Part shown: positions 42,756-51,595 of the stretch, piece after piece
Numbering within the stretch: position 1 is the first letter of the stretch
How the letters are laid out: each line of letters opens with the position of its first letter
Source: an uncultured Bacteroidales bacterium
GTDB lineage: Bacteria > Bacteroidota > Bacteroidia > Bacteroidales > FEN-979
DNA length: 64,000 bases
Assembly (NCBI GenBank): GCA_903903985.1
Contig: CAIVAT010000013.1
Span: 1-64,000, forward strand
Direction: 5' to 3'
Program-made: the position numbers and the translations under genes
Notes under the pieces: model-generated
What the model saw: the letters and a program-made list of their open reading frames with translations, nothing else
Told to the model about the DNA's origin: nothing
Database searches by the model: none

Positions 42756-44417
42756 CTATTGCTTTATTATTTTCCGGACAAAAAACCGGTCACCATCGTC
42801 GATCGTCACAAGGTACATCCCTGCAGCAAATCCCGACAGATCAACCTGCCTGTTCTGGGTCATTGTACCATTCCATCTCATTTCGTAACGTTTGTTCCCA
42901 AACAGGTCATGAATGGTTACCTGAAGGAATTTTGTGCAACTCAATGAAACGCCGATATTTAACTTGTCCATCACCGGGTTTGGGAAAAGAGTCAACCAAT
43001 CGTTTTGTGCAGTTTCCGGAACAGATAACGCCCAGCCATTCAGTGTCATGACGTCTGTATTATTGGGATCAAGCCAGTATTTTAGCACGCTTGCTGAATC
43101 GGTTCCGTTCTGATCCCAATGGTAAGAGAACATGCCGTAGTAGTCCGGCAAATTCAAAGACATTGAATCACATGATGAATCTCCGCCTGTGAGGGTTCCC
43201 ACCAACCGTCCCTGGCTGTCGAACAAAGGAGAGCCTGATGAACCGCCTTCAGTCGTTCCGTGCCCGTTGGGGGTTCCTGTCCAGGTAACACGCCAGTGTG
43301 AAAGTGCCGGATTGCCAACCCAGTGCGATGGAGTGAGTAGTGAGGTATAGGTAGAGATTTTTTTGATGTCCCCCTGTGGGTGATGAATACTGGTACCGGA
43401 AGCACTTGCAGGGGTGGTTTCACGAGTCCAACCATTGAAATAGACGTTGTATGAAGCGGGGATTGCCGAAGATAACAGCACCAGGAAAAAATCAGACCCG
43501 GTGTTACCGGCATCACCTCCATGGGCTATCAGTGTGGCTCCAGATATTGATTTCAGTGGAGGTTCGTTCGCTGGATCCTTGCAGCCTGATCCCTGGTAGT
43601 TAAATGCAAACACCCATTGGCTTAAGTCAGTCGCAGTAGCCGATTTGCCGCAATGGTCAGCAGTAATCAGGTAAGGTTTTCCATCATTCCGTGTATTGTT
43701 GACCAATGACCCGGTACACCAAAGGGAGGAACTTCCCCGTTTAACCATGATCCGCGCCACACTGCGGATTTCCTTCTGCCAGTTGGTGCCTTCTGTGCAA
43801 TTTACATTCACTTCGCAGGGTCCGGAGCTGCCAAACCCGGCCGGTGTCCTGTCATCGCCCGATACCCCCCGGTATGCATGACCCAATTCTGAAATATGCA
43901 GCTCAGGCATGGAAAGATCTTCCGGAGCGTTGTATTCAATTGTGAGCGCATCCCCGTATATCAATCCTGTGGCGAAAGTTGACAGATTGTTGTTATTTAT
44001 TGAGGTAAATGCGCCAAGAAGTTGTGTCCGTTTTGGATTATATACAAATACTTTGCCCCCTTCGGGAACATGGTAACGATCAAAGTAAAGGATCAGCCCA
44101 AGTGCCCCCGGCGATTTAATGCTGAGCCGCCAGACTTTGGTTCCGCCGGCAGTTCTTTGCCATTGTCCTTGCTCAATCCCCAGATTAACAGGTAAGTTAA
44201 CGGCAAACCGGTAGGGTACGGGCGACTGATTATCCTCCACTGTCAATTTATCCACCGAAACGGGCTCATCAGCCCGATAAATGTTCGTGTCAGGGGCGAT
44301 GGATAAAGAAAAACTGCATGGCACACCCCCTGTACTCAATTGTGCCGACAGCGTCGCAGGCAAGGAAATGATAACCATTGCAATCATACAAAGGATGGCG
44401 TTCAACCGTGATTTCAT
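42756..44417 (-). CDS. Trypsin-like serine peptidase, T9SS cargo
   Basis: A 553-residue secreted serine peptidase resembling bacterial lysyl endopeptidase (Lys-C) in layout. A signal peptide (MVIISLPATLSAQ) and a pro-region of about 150 residues come first. The catalytic triad is His255 (ITADHCG), Asp309 (NTGSDFFLV) and Ser394 (EGGSSGSPLF). The cysteine-rich catalytic domain (CEVNVNCTEGTNWQ, SLWCTGSLVNN) suggests disulfides, as in related enzymes. The last 75 residues (LTLFPNPVMDKLNIGV to MYLVTIDDGDRFFVRKIIKQ) are a type A T9SS sorting domain. The gene is 55 bp from mqnE and 10 bp from the next cargo gene, same strand, so both cargoes may be cotranscribed. Confidence 0.88.
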   Translation of the reverse strand: MKSRLNAILCMIAMVIISLPATLSAQLSTGGVPCSFSLSIAPDTNIYRADEPVSVDKLTVEDNQSPVPYRFAVNLPVNLGIEQGQWQRTAGGTKVWRLSIKSPGALGLILYFDRYHVPEGGKVFVYNPKRTQLLGAFTSINNNNLSTFATGLIYGDALTIEYNAPEDLSMPELHISELGHAYRGVSGDDRTPAGFGSSGPCEVNVNCTEGTNWQKEIRSVARIMVKRGSSSLWCTGSLVNNTRNDGKPYLITADHCGKSATATDLSQWVFAFNYQGSGCKDPANEPPLKSISGATLIAHGGDAGNTGSDFFLVLLSSAIPASYNVYFNGWTRETTPASASGTSIHHPQGDIKKISTYTSLLTPSHWVGNPALSHWRVTWTGTPNGHGTTEGGSSGSPLFDSQGRLVGTLTGGDSSCDSMSLNLPDYYGMFSYHWDQNGTDSASVLKYWLDPNNTDVMTLNGWALSVPETAQNDWLTLFPNPVMDKLNIGVSLSCTKFLQVTIHDLFGNKRYEMRWNGTMTQNRQVDLSGFAAGMYLVTIDDGDRFFVRKIIKQ

Positions 44418-44427
44418 GCGCTGATAA

Positions 44428-46254
44428 TTATGGATGGATAACGGAAATTTTACGCGTCACTTTATCCTTCTCCGTGGAAATTCGAAGGAGGTAAACCCCC
44501 TGAGGAATCTCATGGATGTCAAGGGTCACTTTTCCGGAAACAGGGACCTCCTTCCATGATGAAATAGTTTCTCCCAGGATGCTGATCATTTCAATATTCA
44601 CCGGCACCGGGCTGCTTACCGGGCAATTAATGTTCAAATAATCAGTTGCCGGGTTCGGAAAAACGACCAGGCGGCTCAGTGGACCGGTCTCATTCAAACC
44701 AACAGTGGAGGTGACGAAAATATCATCCAGCATAAAAATGAACCCGTCGTTTGTCACGCACTGGATGCCAAGATATATATCCTGGTTGGTATAATCCTGC
44801 AGGCTGTATGTCTTCTTCGTCCAATCAACAGGAGCAGCTTCAGGCTGAAGAGTTAACGGAATGAAACTGGAAGAAGCCAGGTCGGTGGTGGAAACAGAAA
44901 CATTGAAACGCTCATCTCCAAATTGGTTGTTAAAGGTTTTGACCCATAATTCAACCTGCGGGTTGATCCCGAGGCTGAGCTTTGGCGAGATCAGCCATTT
45001 ATCATTCGGGTTATTGGGCGGAGCTGATGAAAAACTGCAGCCAAGTTTCTGCCCGGAATGCGCTTGCAAATTTGTCATCGGCGGAGTTGTTTTTGCCGGA
45101 TTAAAACAAATATAAGCCATTGGTTGATAATTATTTGGAAAGAACACAGATTGAATTCCATAGGTAGCCCCTCCCTTTTTATCGATCACCATCCATGGGT
45201 CGAAGACCATATTAAAATCAATGACCTCTTCAAAATCCAGGGTAATGGAGGATGGATAGTCGGAAACACTGACATAGGCCGTTTTAGTAATGGAATCTCC
45301 GACGGATCCATTGCTCACCTTCAGGCTTACCGGGTAATTTCCGGGAGTGTTATACCTGATCCCGGTCGGGTTCTGGAGGATGGAAGTTGCAGGAATCCCT
45401 CCGGTAAATTTCCATGACCAGGTAACGGGCCCACCTGTAGACTGGTCTAAAAAATTAACTGTTTCGCCTGCCCGGAGTGAAGTTTTATCTCCTGAAAAAT
45501 CGGCAGTGAGGGATAAAGATGCCTGTGGCCTGATTTCGAGATCATCAATCATCATCAGGAAATGGTCATTGGAAGTACAGTTTATGGCGACGTACACCTG
45601 CTGATTGTTGTAATTGGCAAGTGAAAAATTCTTCTTGCCCCATGTGGTGGTGGTCTGCAATGGCTGGGCACCGGAAATTACAGTAAAACTCGCGGGGTTG
45701 TTATCTGTTGTTGAAACAGCCACCGTATAGGTGTCCAGCCCATAGGTGTCATTGTACGATTTAACCCAGAATGAGAAACTGCCATTGGAGCCCAGTTGAA
45801 TCCGTGGAGAGATGAACCAATCGTTGTTTGATGGCGGGTTGGATGAAAAACAGGCACCGAACCGCGCTCCGGAATGAGGCTGAATTGCCTGATCTGTGGC
45901 CATGGATGGAGCAACCAGCGCAGGATTAAAACAAAGGAAGGCCATGGGCCCGGTCTGATGAAGAAATGAATAACCGGTGATACCGTAAGTGTCATGCTTG
46001 TCGACATCATTTACCGTCCAATTGTTGAAAACGAGAGAAAAATCCGGTACATTTTCAAAATCCATGATGTAGGTGCCTGTATCGGGAGTTGCGGCGGAAC
46101 GATCAGGCTTTGCCGGATAGGATAAATAAAAACCAGCATGATCCATCTGCAACGACCCAACAGGTGACATCCGGCGAGCAATCCCCTGGCCCGACAATCC
46201 GGAAGACCCAATCAGAAAAACGATGGAAGCAAGGAGAAATAACCTGGTTTTCAT
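44428..46254 (-). CDS. T9SS cargo: two choice-of-anchor J domains around a PKD domain
   Basis: A 608-residue exported protein (ATG 46254, signal peptide LFLLASIVFLIGSSGLSGQ; the track's start adds ten residues that overlap the promoter). Two paired jelly-roll, MAM-like (choice-of-anchor J) domains: MDFENVPDFSLVFNNWTVND and LDFEEVIDFNMVFDPWMVID start them, and NDWFISPRIQLG and DKWLISPKLSLG mark each. Between them is a PKD domain (VTWSWKFTGGIPATS). The last 80 residues (RLVVFPNPATDYLNINC to GVYLLRISTEKDKVTRKISV) are a T9SS sorting domain. Ligand unknown; adhesive or enzyme-associated roles are common for this layout. Confidence 0.85.
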   Translation of the reverse strand: MKTRLFLLASIVFLIGSSGLSGQGIARRMSPVGSLQMDHAGFYLSYPAKPDRSAATPDTGTYIMDFENVPDFSLVFNNWTVNDVDKHDTYGITGYSFLHQTGPMAFLCFNPALVAPSMATDQAIQPHSGARFGACFSSNPPSNNDWFISPRIQLGSNGSFSFWVKSYNDTYGLDTYTVAVSTTDNNPASFTVISGAQPLQTTTTWGKKNFSLANYNNQQVYVAINCTSNDHFLMMIDDLEIRPQASLSLTADFSGDKTSLRAGETVNFLDQSTGGPVTWSWKFTGGIPATSILQNPTGIRYNTPGNYPVSLKVSNGSVGDSITKTAYVSVSDYPSSITLDFEEVIDFNMVFDPWMVIDKKGGATYGIQSVFFPNNYQPMAYICFNPAKTTPPMTNLQAHSGQKLGCSFSSAPPNNPNDKWLISPKLSLGINPQVELWVKTFNNQFGDERFNVSVSTTDLASSSFIPLTLQPEAAPVDWTKKTYSLQDYTNQDIYLGIQCVTNDGFIFMLDDIFVTSTVGLNETGPLSRLVVFPNPATDYLNINCPVSSPVPVNIEMISILGETISSWKEVPVSGKVTLDIHEIPQGVYLLRISTEKDKVTRKISVIHP

Positions 46255-46281
46255 GGAGTAGGTTTTACGGATTTGAAAATA

Positions 46282-46289
46282 CAAAGGTA
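46282..46289 (-). promoter_or_regulatory. Candidate -7 element for the two cargo genes
   Basis: The minus strand reads TACCTTTG, 27 bp before the ATG at 46254. No clear -33 TTG is at the expected distance. Its position supports the shorter start. Confidence 0.4.
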
Positions 46290-46362
46290 ATGCTTTCGGA
46301 TATTGTAAAAAAAGCTACTTTTACCGCCGCTATTATTTAATTATTTCTTCAATAAAATTCCT

Positions 46363-47793
46363 ATGAACCAGACCCTAAACCTGAAAAAAGACCCGCCGGC
46401 AGTACTTCGATGGATTGTGTTGATCTTCATCAGTCTGGCCATGTTTGGCAATTATTACATTTATGATTGTATCAGCCCCCTGGCTGATGTTTTGAAAACA
46501 CAACTTCATTTTACTGATAAAAATCTTGGGTTGCTTCAGGGGATTTATAGTATTCCGAACATCTTTATGGTTTTGATCGGAGGCATTATTATCGACAAGA
46601 TCGGGACAAAAAAAGCTGCCCTGATCTTCGCATGCCTTGTCTTTCTGGGTGCCCTGTTTACCACCATCAAAGGTGACATTGTGTTCATGGCTACCGGCAG
46701 GCTGATCTTTGGCCTTGGTGCTGAATCAATGATCGTTGCCATCACAACAATCCTTGCCAGGTGGTTTAAAGGGAAAGAACTTTCATTTGCCTTCGGGTTG
46801 AACCTCAGCATTGCACGATTGGGTTCATTTCTTGCACTCAACTCTCCAACATGGGGCAAATCGATGTTTGTCCACTGGCAGAATCCATTATGGATCGCTG
46901 TGGGAGCTGGTGTTATTGCCGTCATTACGCTGGTTATCTATTATCTGATCGATATTTATTCCGAAAAAAAATATTCACTTCAGAAAGAAGGCAACCAGGA
47001 TAAAGTTATTCTGAAAGACCTGTTCAAATTCGGGAAATCATTCTGGTTTATCACCCTGCTTTGCATTACGTTTTATTCGGCCATGTTCCCGTTCCAGACT
47101 TTTGCCGTAAAATTCTTTAAAGATGTTCACCTCGCCGGGCTTCCTGACGATGTTGCACGCGGCATGGGCGGATTTCTTTCCAGTCTGCTCACGCTTTCAG
47201 CCATGATCCTGACACCCATCTTCGGATTGTTATCTGATAAAATAGGCAAGCGTTCACTTTTGATGATGTTCGGTTCGCTGTTGATCATTCCCGTTTACCT
47301 GATCATGGGTTATGTTGTACATACGGTCGACATGCCCCCGTCGGTGGTCAGCATATTTTCTTCAGCCGACCAAAGTACCGGATTCTTTGGAGGAGTTGCC
47401 TATTTCGGCAAGATGATCGGAACCCTGTTCAGCTATTTCCCAAATATTGCATTCCCGATGGTGATCATGGGAATTGCATTTTCGCTGATCCCTGCCATCA
47501 TGTGGCCATCGGTTGCCCTGATCGTCGACAATTCCAAACTTGGCACCGCTTATGGTTTAATGACAATGATCCAAAACATTGGGCTTGCCGGTTTTAACCT
47601 CATGATTGGATGGGCAAATGACTTTTCCGGAGCCAGTGCTGCAAATCCACACGGTTATCACCTGGGGATGTGGATATTCAGCAGCCTAGGCTTCTTTGGA
47701 TTATTCTTTGCCTTTTTGCTCAGGCAAAACGAAAGAGGTCCGAATGCACACGGACTTGAATATGGGACAAAATACAACAAACGACCCCAGTAA
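46363..47793 (+). CDS. MFS transporter, 12 membrane helices, coupled to mqnB
   Basis: A 476-residue major facilitator with two six-helix halves and a cytoplasmic loop of about 45 residues (YSEKKYSLQKEGNQDKVILK). The MFS loop signature IIDKIGTKKA after helix 2 and GLLSDKIGKRS after helix 8 are clear. It is of the MFSD1-like type I know from Bacteroidota, without an assigned substrate. Its stop codon overlaps the mqnB start by one base (TAATG), which implies translational coupling. A link to futalosine-pathway intermediates or nucleosides is possible but is only inferred from the overlap. Confidence 0.8.
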   Translation: MNQTLNLKKDPPAVLRWIVLIFISLAMFGNYYIYDCISPLADVLKTQLHFTDKNLGLLQGIYSIPNIFMVLIGGIIIDKIGTKKAALIFACLVFLGALFTTIKGDIVFMATGRLIFGLGAESMIVAITTILARWFKGKELSFAFGLNLSIARLGSFLALNSPTWGKSMFVHWQNPLWIAVGAGVIAVITLVIYYLIDIYSEKKYSLQKEGNQDKVILKDLFKFGKSFWFITLLCITFYSAMFPFQTFAVKFFKDVHLAGLPDDVARGMGGFLSSLLTLSAMILTPIFGLLSDKIGKRSLLMMFGSLLIIPVYLIMGYVVHTVDMPPSVVSIFSSADQSTGFFGGVAYFGKMIGTLFSYFPNIAFPMVIMGIAFSLIPAIMWPSVALIVDNSKLGTAYGLMTMIQNIGLAGFNLMIGWANDFSGASAANPHGYHLGMWIFSSLGFFGLFFAFLLRQNERGPNAHGLEYGTKYNKRPQ

Positions 47794-48500
47794 TGAGGAT
47801 ACTCCTGGTTGCTGCTACTGTTTTTGAAATAAGGCCATTTCTTGACAAACTCACGCCGGCAGGAATACAGAATGCGAACCTGAGCCGGTACCAGCTTCAT
47901 GACCATCACATTGATGTGCTGATACCCGGAGTCGGAATGGTGCCAACCGCCTATTATACAGGCTTACAATTGGCGAAAGAGCATTACGACCTGGCCATCA
48001 ATGCCGGAATTGCCGGCACCTATCAAAAATCCCTATCCCTTGGATCGGTAGTGAATGTCGTCGAAGATTGTGTTCCTGAATTGGGGGCAGAGAATGGAGA
48101 ACAGTTCATTTCTGTTTTTGAACTGGGGTTGACCGATCCCGATTGCCCCCCATACAAGGGTGGAAAATTGGTCAATGATTTTCAAAATGACCCCATGTTA
48201 AATAACAACCTAACCGTTGGAAAACTTCCGAAAGCAAGGGCCATCACCTCCAATACCGTCCATGGCAATGCTGAAAGCATCGCACAGATCCGTAAGAATG
48301 AAAACCCCGACGTTGAAAGCATGGAAGGGGCTGCTTTTTTCTTTGCATGTTTCAGTGAACAACTCCCCTGCCTGCAAATCAGATCCATATCAAATTTTGT
48401 TGAAGAACGCGACAAATCGAGGTGGAACCTTGAGCTGGCCCTGAAGAACCTGAACAGGATGTTATATGCAATTCTGTCCTCATTTCGTGAAACAGATTGA
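47793..48500 (+). CDS. mqnB: Futalosine hydrolase
   Basis: Splits futalosine (or aminofutalosine deaminated by a partner) to dehypoxanthine futalosine and hypoxanthine in menaquinone synthesis. The 235-residue protein has the nucleoside-phosphorylase fold with GVGMVPTAYYTGLQL, INAGIAGTYQ, and the base-binding segment VESMEGAAFFFACF. The late motif QIRSISNFVEERDKSRWNLE is typical of MqnB. Its start overlaps the MFS stop by one base. mqnD follows after 155 bp with its own possible promoter. Confidence 0.92.
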   Translation: MRILLVAATVFEIRPFLDKLTPAGIQNANLSRYQLHDHHIDVLIPGVGMVPTAYYTGLQLAKEHYDLAINAGIAGTYQKSLSLGSVVNVVEDCVPELGAENGEQFISVFELGLTDPDCPPYKGGKLVNDFQNDPMLNNNLTVGKLPKARAITSNTVHGNAESIAQIRKNENPDVESMEGAAFFFACFSEQLPCLQIRSISNFVEERDKSRWNLELALKNLNRMLYAILSSFRETD

Positions 48501-48587
48501 GAGACCTCCATATTTTCATTGATATTTATTTCCATATATCATGATAAATCTCATGTTAATTAATTAACAGGTTAATTGTTTTGTTAT

Positions 48588-48595
48588 TAGATTTG
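48588..48595 (+). promoter_or_regulatory. Candidate -7 element upstream of mqnD
   Basis: TAGATTTG fits TAnnTTTG, 60 bp before the mqnD start. A good -33 box is not seen at the right distance, so the call is weak. Confidence 0.3.
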
Positions 48596-48655
48596 CTTTT
48601 TTACACTTTCCTTCGGGATTTGACTGAAAACGAAAAAATCTAAACAATTAACACC

Positions 48656-49459
48656 ATGTTGTCACTCGCGATCTCACCCTGTCCCAACGACACTTTTATT
48701 TTTGATGCCCTTATCCATAACAGGATTAATTTAGAAGGATTAAAGTTCAATTACCAGTTGCACGACGTTGAAACCCTGAATAAAATGGCCCTGGCAGGAA
48801 GTGCCGATATGATCAAGGTAAGCTTCTTTACCTACATGCTGCTTCAACAGAATTTTATCTTGCTTGATTCCGGGAGTGCCATGGGATTTGGTAATGGTCC
48901 ATTGCTCATCAGTAAGAAGGAATATACCCTGGAAGATCTCCCTGGGCTTACTGTTGCTATTCCCGGACAATATACAACAGCACATATGCTATTCCGGATT
49001 GCCTCTCCCGGAGTTAAGAAAAAGGAATTCATGTTGTTTTCTGAAATAGAGGATGCCGTTCTCACCGGAAAAGTTGATGCAGGGGTCATTATTCATGAGA
49101 ACCGTTTCACATATGAACAGAGGGGATTGAAGAAGATTCTTGACCTTGGAAAGTACTGGGAACAACTTACCGGATCACCAATACCGCTGGGTGGCATCAT
49201 TGCCAGAAAAGGGTTGGGCTACAATGTGATCAATAAACTCAACCGCATCATGTATCACAGTGTTGAATATGCCCTCAAGCACCCGGCCGAAGCCATGCCC
49301 TTTGTAAGGGAACATGCACAGGAAATGAACGATGCCGTGATGCAGAAACATATCCACCTGTATGTCAATGAGAATACACTGAGTATGGGAACAGGCGGCA
49401 AAGTGGCCCTGGCAAAATTGCAGAAGATTGCACGGGAAAAGGGGCTGATTAATGCGTGA
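48656..49459 (+). CDS. mqnD: 1,4-dihydroxy-6-naphthoate synthase
   Basis: Converts cyclic dehypoxanthine futalosine to 1,4-dihydroxy-6-naphthoate. The 267-residue protein has the MqnA/MqnD periplasmic-binding-like fold: LAISPCPNDTFIFDALIH at the start, DMIKVSFFTYM, LLISKKEYTLEDLPGLTVAI and DAGVIIHENRFTYEQRGLKKI. The HE..F.YE segment and the LGGIIARKGLG block are diagnostic for MqnD over MqnA. The stop codon lies inside a GCGTGAC tandem repeat. nspC follows 42 bp later. Confidence 0.93.
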   Translation: MLSLAISPCPNDTFIFDALIHNRINLEGLKFNYQLHDVETLNKMALAGSADMIKVSFFTYMLLQQNFILLDSGSAMGFGNGPLLISKKEYTLEDLPGLTVAIPGQYTTAHMLFRIASPGVKKKEFMLFSEIEDAVLTGKVDAGVIIHENRFTYEQRGLKKILDLGKYWEQLTGSPIPLGGIIARKGLGYNVINKLNRIMYHSVEYALKHPAEAMPFVREHAQEMNDAVMQKHIHLYVNENTLSMGTGGKVALAKLQKIAREKGLINA

Positions 49460-49474
49460 CGCGTCATGCGTGAC
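49454..49474. repeat. 7-bp tandem repeat GCGTGAC containing the mqnD stop
   Basis: GCGTGAC, GCGTCAT and GCGTGAC lie head to tail. The mqnD stop codon (TGA, 49457-49459) is inside the first unit. Confidence 0.65.
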
Positions 49475-49501
49475 GGGACAAAAAAACAGTTACGATATTT
49501 T

Positions 49502-50794
49502 ATGATTCAAAGCAACAAAAGTACTGAATCCATTGGAAGGGCATTGCGTTCGGCACTTTCCAATGGTTGGATACGGCAGGAGGATACCGCCGTGATTTTT
49601 TATGATATTGCCTTCCTGGAATCCCGTATCAGGTACCTGATATCCTGTTTCCCTCCCAACACCTTGCATGGTTTTGCCATCAAAGCAAATCCATTGGCCA
49701 GGATCATGAAGTACGTCAAAGGCGTTGCGCCAAACATCGGTGTGGAGGCTGCTTCTACCGGAGAGGTGAACATGGCTTTGAATGCCGGATATACTCCCGG
49801 AAAAATAGTATTTGATTCACCTGCAAAAACACTGGCGGACATTGATTTTGCCCTGAAAACAGGCGTACATATTAATGTTGACAACCTTTCGGAACTTGAA
49901 CGTGTTAAAACCCTGACGGGGTCCTCGACCCTGACGGGGTCCATCGGACTGAGGATCAATCCGCAGGTTGGTGTCGGAACGATTCTTGAATCGAGCGTGG
50001 CAGGAGATTATTCAAAATTCGGGGTGCCGCTCAACTACAATCGCCCCGCCCTGGAACAGGTATTCCTCTCCTATCCCTGGCTGACCGGTGTGCACCTCCA
50101 TGTGGGCTCACAGGGATGCCCTGTGAACATGCTGATTGACGGCATTGGAGTGTTATACGACTTTGTATCGGAGATGAATTCCAAAAGGACAAGCAGTGGA
50201 ATGTCCCCAATATCGGTTTTTGATATCGGCGGCGGGCTGCCCATCTCCTACCAGACTGAAGCACCTGCTCCATCGATGGAAGAATATGTTAAAAAAATTG
50301 GTGAACGGGCACCCCTGCTCACTCATTCAGATACCTTCAAACTGATTACCGAATTTGGCCGCTGGATCTATACCAATTCAGGCTGGACAGCCAGCAGGGT
50401 GGAATATGTCAAACACGACCCGTCAATCAATACCGCCATGATCCATGTTGGAGCAGATCTGTTTTTACGTGAATGTTTGAATCCCCGCGACTGGCAGCAT
50501 GAATACAGCGTGTTTGATCAAAATGGCATGTTGAAAAACGGCTCCGATGATCATTCCTATAACCTGGCAGGCCCGCTCTGTTTCTCGGGAGATATTATTG
50601 CTAAAAATGTTAGATTGCCCAAAGTGGAAGAGGGTGATTTTATCGTTATCCACGACACCGGCGGTTATACTTTCAGCATGTGGTCACGGTACAACAGCAG
50701 GCAGACTCCCAGGATCATAGGTTACAATGAAGACCATTTTGAGATCCTCAAGGAGCGGGAAACCATGGAAGAACTGCTACGTTTTTGGGAATAA
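49502..50794 (+). CDS. nspC: Carboxynorspermidine/carboxyspermidine decarboxylase
   Basis: A PLP-dependent enzyme (alanine-racemase/ornithine-decarboxylase fold) that removes CO2 from carboxynorspermidine or carboxyspermidine to form sym-norspermidine or spermidine. The PLP lysine is in the FAIKANPLARIMKYV segment. GVEAASTGEVNMALNAGY, the PLP phosphate-binding HLHVGSQGCPVNM and FDIGGGLPISYQ, and HVGADLFLRECL follow. Start is ATG 49502; the track's start at 49466 is in the repeat region. The gene carries two 18-bp repeats (49910, 49928) giving a TLTGSSTLTGS loop just before the conserved IGLRINPQVG strand. A second gene of the pathway (carboxynorspermidine dehydrogenase) is not in the window. 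Confidence 0.9.
   Translation: MIQSNKSTESIGRALRSALSNGWIRQEDTAVIFYDIAFLESRIRYLISCFPPNTLHGFAIKANPLARIMKYVKGVAPNIGVEAASTGEVNMALNAGYTPGKIVFDSPAKTLADIDFALKTGVHINVDNLSELERVKTLTGSSTLTGSIGLRINPQVGVGTILESSVAGDYSKFGVPLNYNRPALEQVFLSYPWLTGVHLHVGSQGCPVNMLIDGIGVLYDFVSEMNSKRTSSGMSPISVFDIGGGLPISYQTEAPAPSMEEYVKKIGERAPLLTHSDTFKLITEFGRWIYTNSGWTASRVEYVKHDPSINTAMIHVGADLFLRECLNPRDWQHEYSVFDQNGMLKNGSDDHSYNLAGPLCFSGDIIAKNVRLPKVEEGDFIVIHDTGGYTFSMWSRYNSRQTPRIIGYNEDHFEILKERETMEELLRFWE
49910..49940. repeat. 18-bp-period repeat ACCCTGACGGGGT, two copies, in nspC
   Basis: Two exact 13-bp copies at 49910 and 49928, 18 bp apart, in frame inside nspC. Same unit and same spacing as in the RNA methyltransferase (20925) and after the gene ending at 61126. 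Confidence 0.9.
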
Positions 50795-50810
50795 GCCATG
50801 ATGAACGACA

Positions 50811-50831
50811 AGTAACGTCTTACGTCTTGCG
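50811..50831. repeat. 7-bp tandem repeat between nspC and the next gene
   Basis: On the minus strand ACGCAAG, ACGTAAG and ACGTTAC follow head to tail. The array lies in the 46-bp gap between two convergent stop codons. Confidence 0.45.
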
Positions 50832-50840
50832 TTTAACATC

Positions 50841-51374
50841 TCACACACCCCGTTCCCCTGCAAACTGGTCATCCTTGTTTTTGAATAACACATTAAAGGT
50901 CGTTAAGCTTCCGTATATCCTTGTAATATATTGCTGCATATCCACCTTTTCCTGATCAGTAAGTTCGCTGGCATTGAGTTTTTGTTCCAGGACACGCAGA
51001 CGGTCGCGCATCATCACAATTTTATGAAAAAACGCCTCCATGGGAACTTCCTTTTCTTTCAGCCCGGCTTCGCCGGGAAACATGACCATTTTCCCGCCTT
51101 TCCATTTTGACCCCAGGGGAACTGTTTCATGGATGTCGCTGAACCGCTGAAGCACACGGATCAGGCTTTTCTCAATTTTTTCGTACGTAACCATTTCCGA
51201 TGAGGTTTCAACTGCCTCAATTGTTTCCATGCCTTCATAATCGCGCAGGATCATGCGTGTACCATGCTCAATAAAAGTAATTTCCCAGGCATCGGAACGA
51301 ACCTGGATAATGACTCCTTTTCCAAACTGCGGGTGTTTCACCCGTGAACCGATTCCAAGAATTGTTTCTGACAT
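50841..51374 (-). CDS. Conserved hypothetical protein with N-terminal SH3/Tudor-like fold
   Basis: A 177-residue cytoplasmic protein starting at ATG 51374 (the track's start adds 33 residues without support). The N-terminal segment GIGSRVKHPQFGKGVIIQVR resembles the Tudor-like fold at the C-terminus of UvrD/PcrA helicases, a nucleic-acid- or RNA-polymerase-contacting module. The rest is helical with a long coiled region (VMMRDRLRVLEQKLNASELT). I know similar Bacteroidota proteins as conserved hypotheticals, without a function. It converges with nspC. Confidence 0.65.
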   Translation of the reverse strand: MSETILGIGSRVKHPQFGKGVIIQVRSDAWEITFIEHGTRMILRDYEGMETIEAVETSSEMVTYEKIEKSLIRVLQRFSDIHETVPLGSKWKGGKMVMFPGEAGLKEKEVPMEAFFHKIVMMRDRLRVLEQKLNASELTDQEKVDMQQYITRIYGSLTTFNVLFKNKDDQFAGERGV

Positions 51375-51439
51375 TATGCTGAAAATATTGACGTTAGTTG
51401 ATAAAAGCCATCGTGGACTCACCTTAAATTCAGGCAATT

Positions 51440-51592
51440 GCCCTTTCCTGAATCCGTGGGAAATGCCCCTCACTGAATCCCTGAAAAGGACCCCTTCCTA
51501 AATCGCTGGAAATCACCCCTCCCTAAATCCCTCCCCAAACAGGGAGGGGCTAACTTCCCTTTCCCTTTTTGGGGAAAAGGGTCAGGGGGATT
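51440..51592. repeat. 25-bp degenerate tandem repeat x4 ending in palindromic arms
   Basis: Four degenerate 25-bp units start at 51440, 51465, 51490 and 51515, each with a CCCCTYMCTRAATC-like core. They run into GGGAGGGG and CCCTTTCCC arms (51541-51592) and stop 3 bp before the stop codon of the FISUMP gene. Spacing is exact, with no unique spacers, so it is not a CRISPR array. Confidence 0.75.
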
Positions 51593-51595
51593 GGA

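Noticed and set aside
51440-51592. CRISPR array
   Set aside because: Units are contiguous and degenerate with no spacers, and no cas genes are near. The same holds for the 8-bp array at 58131.
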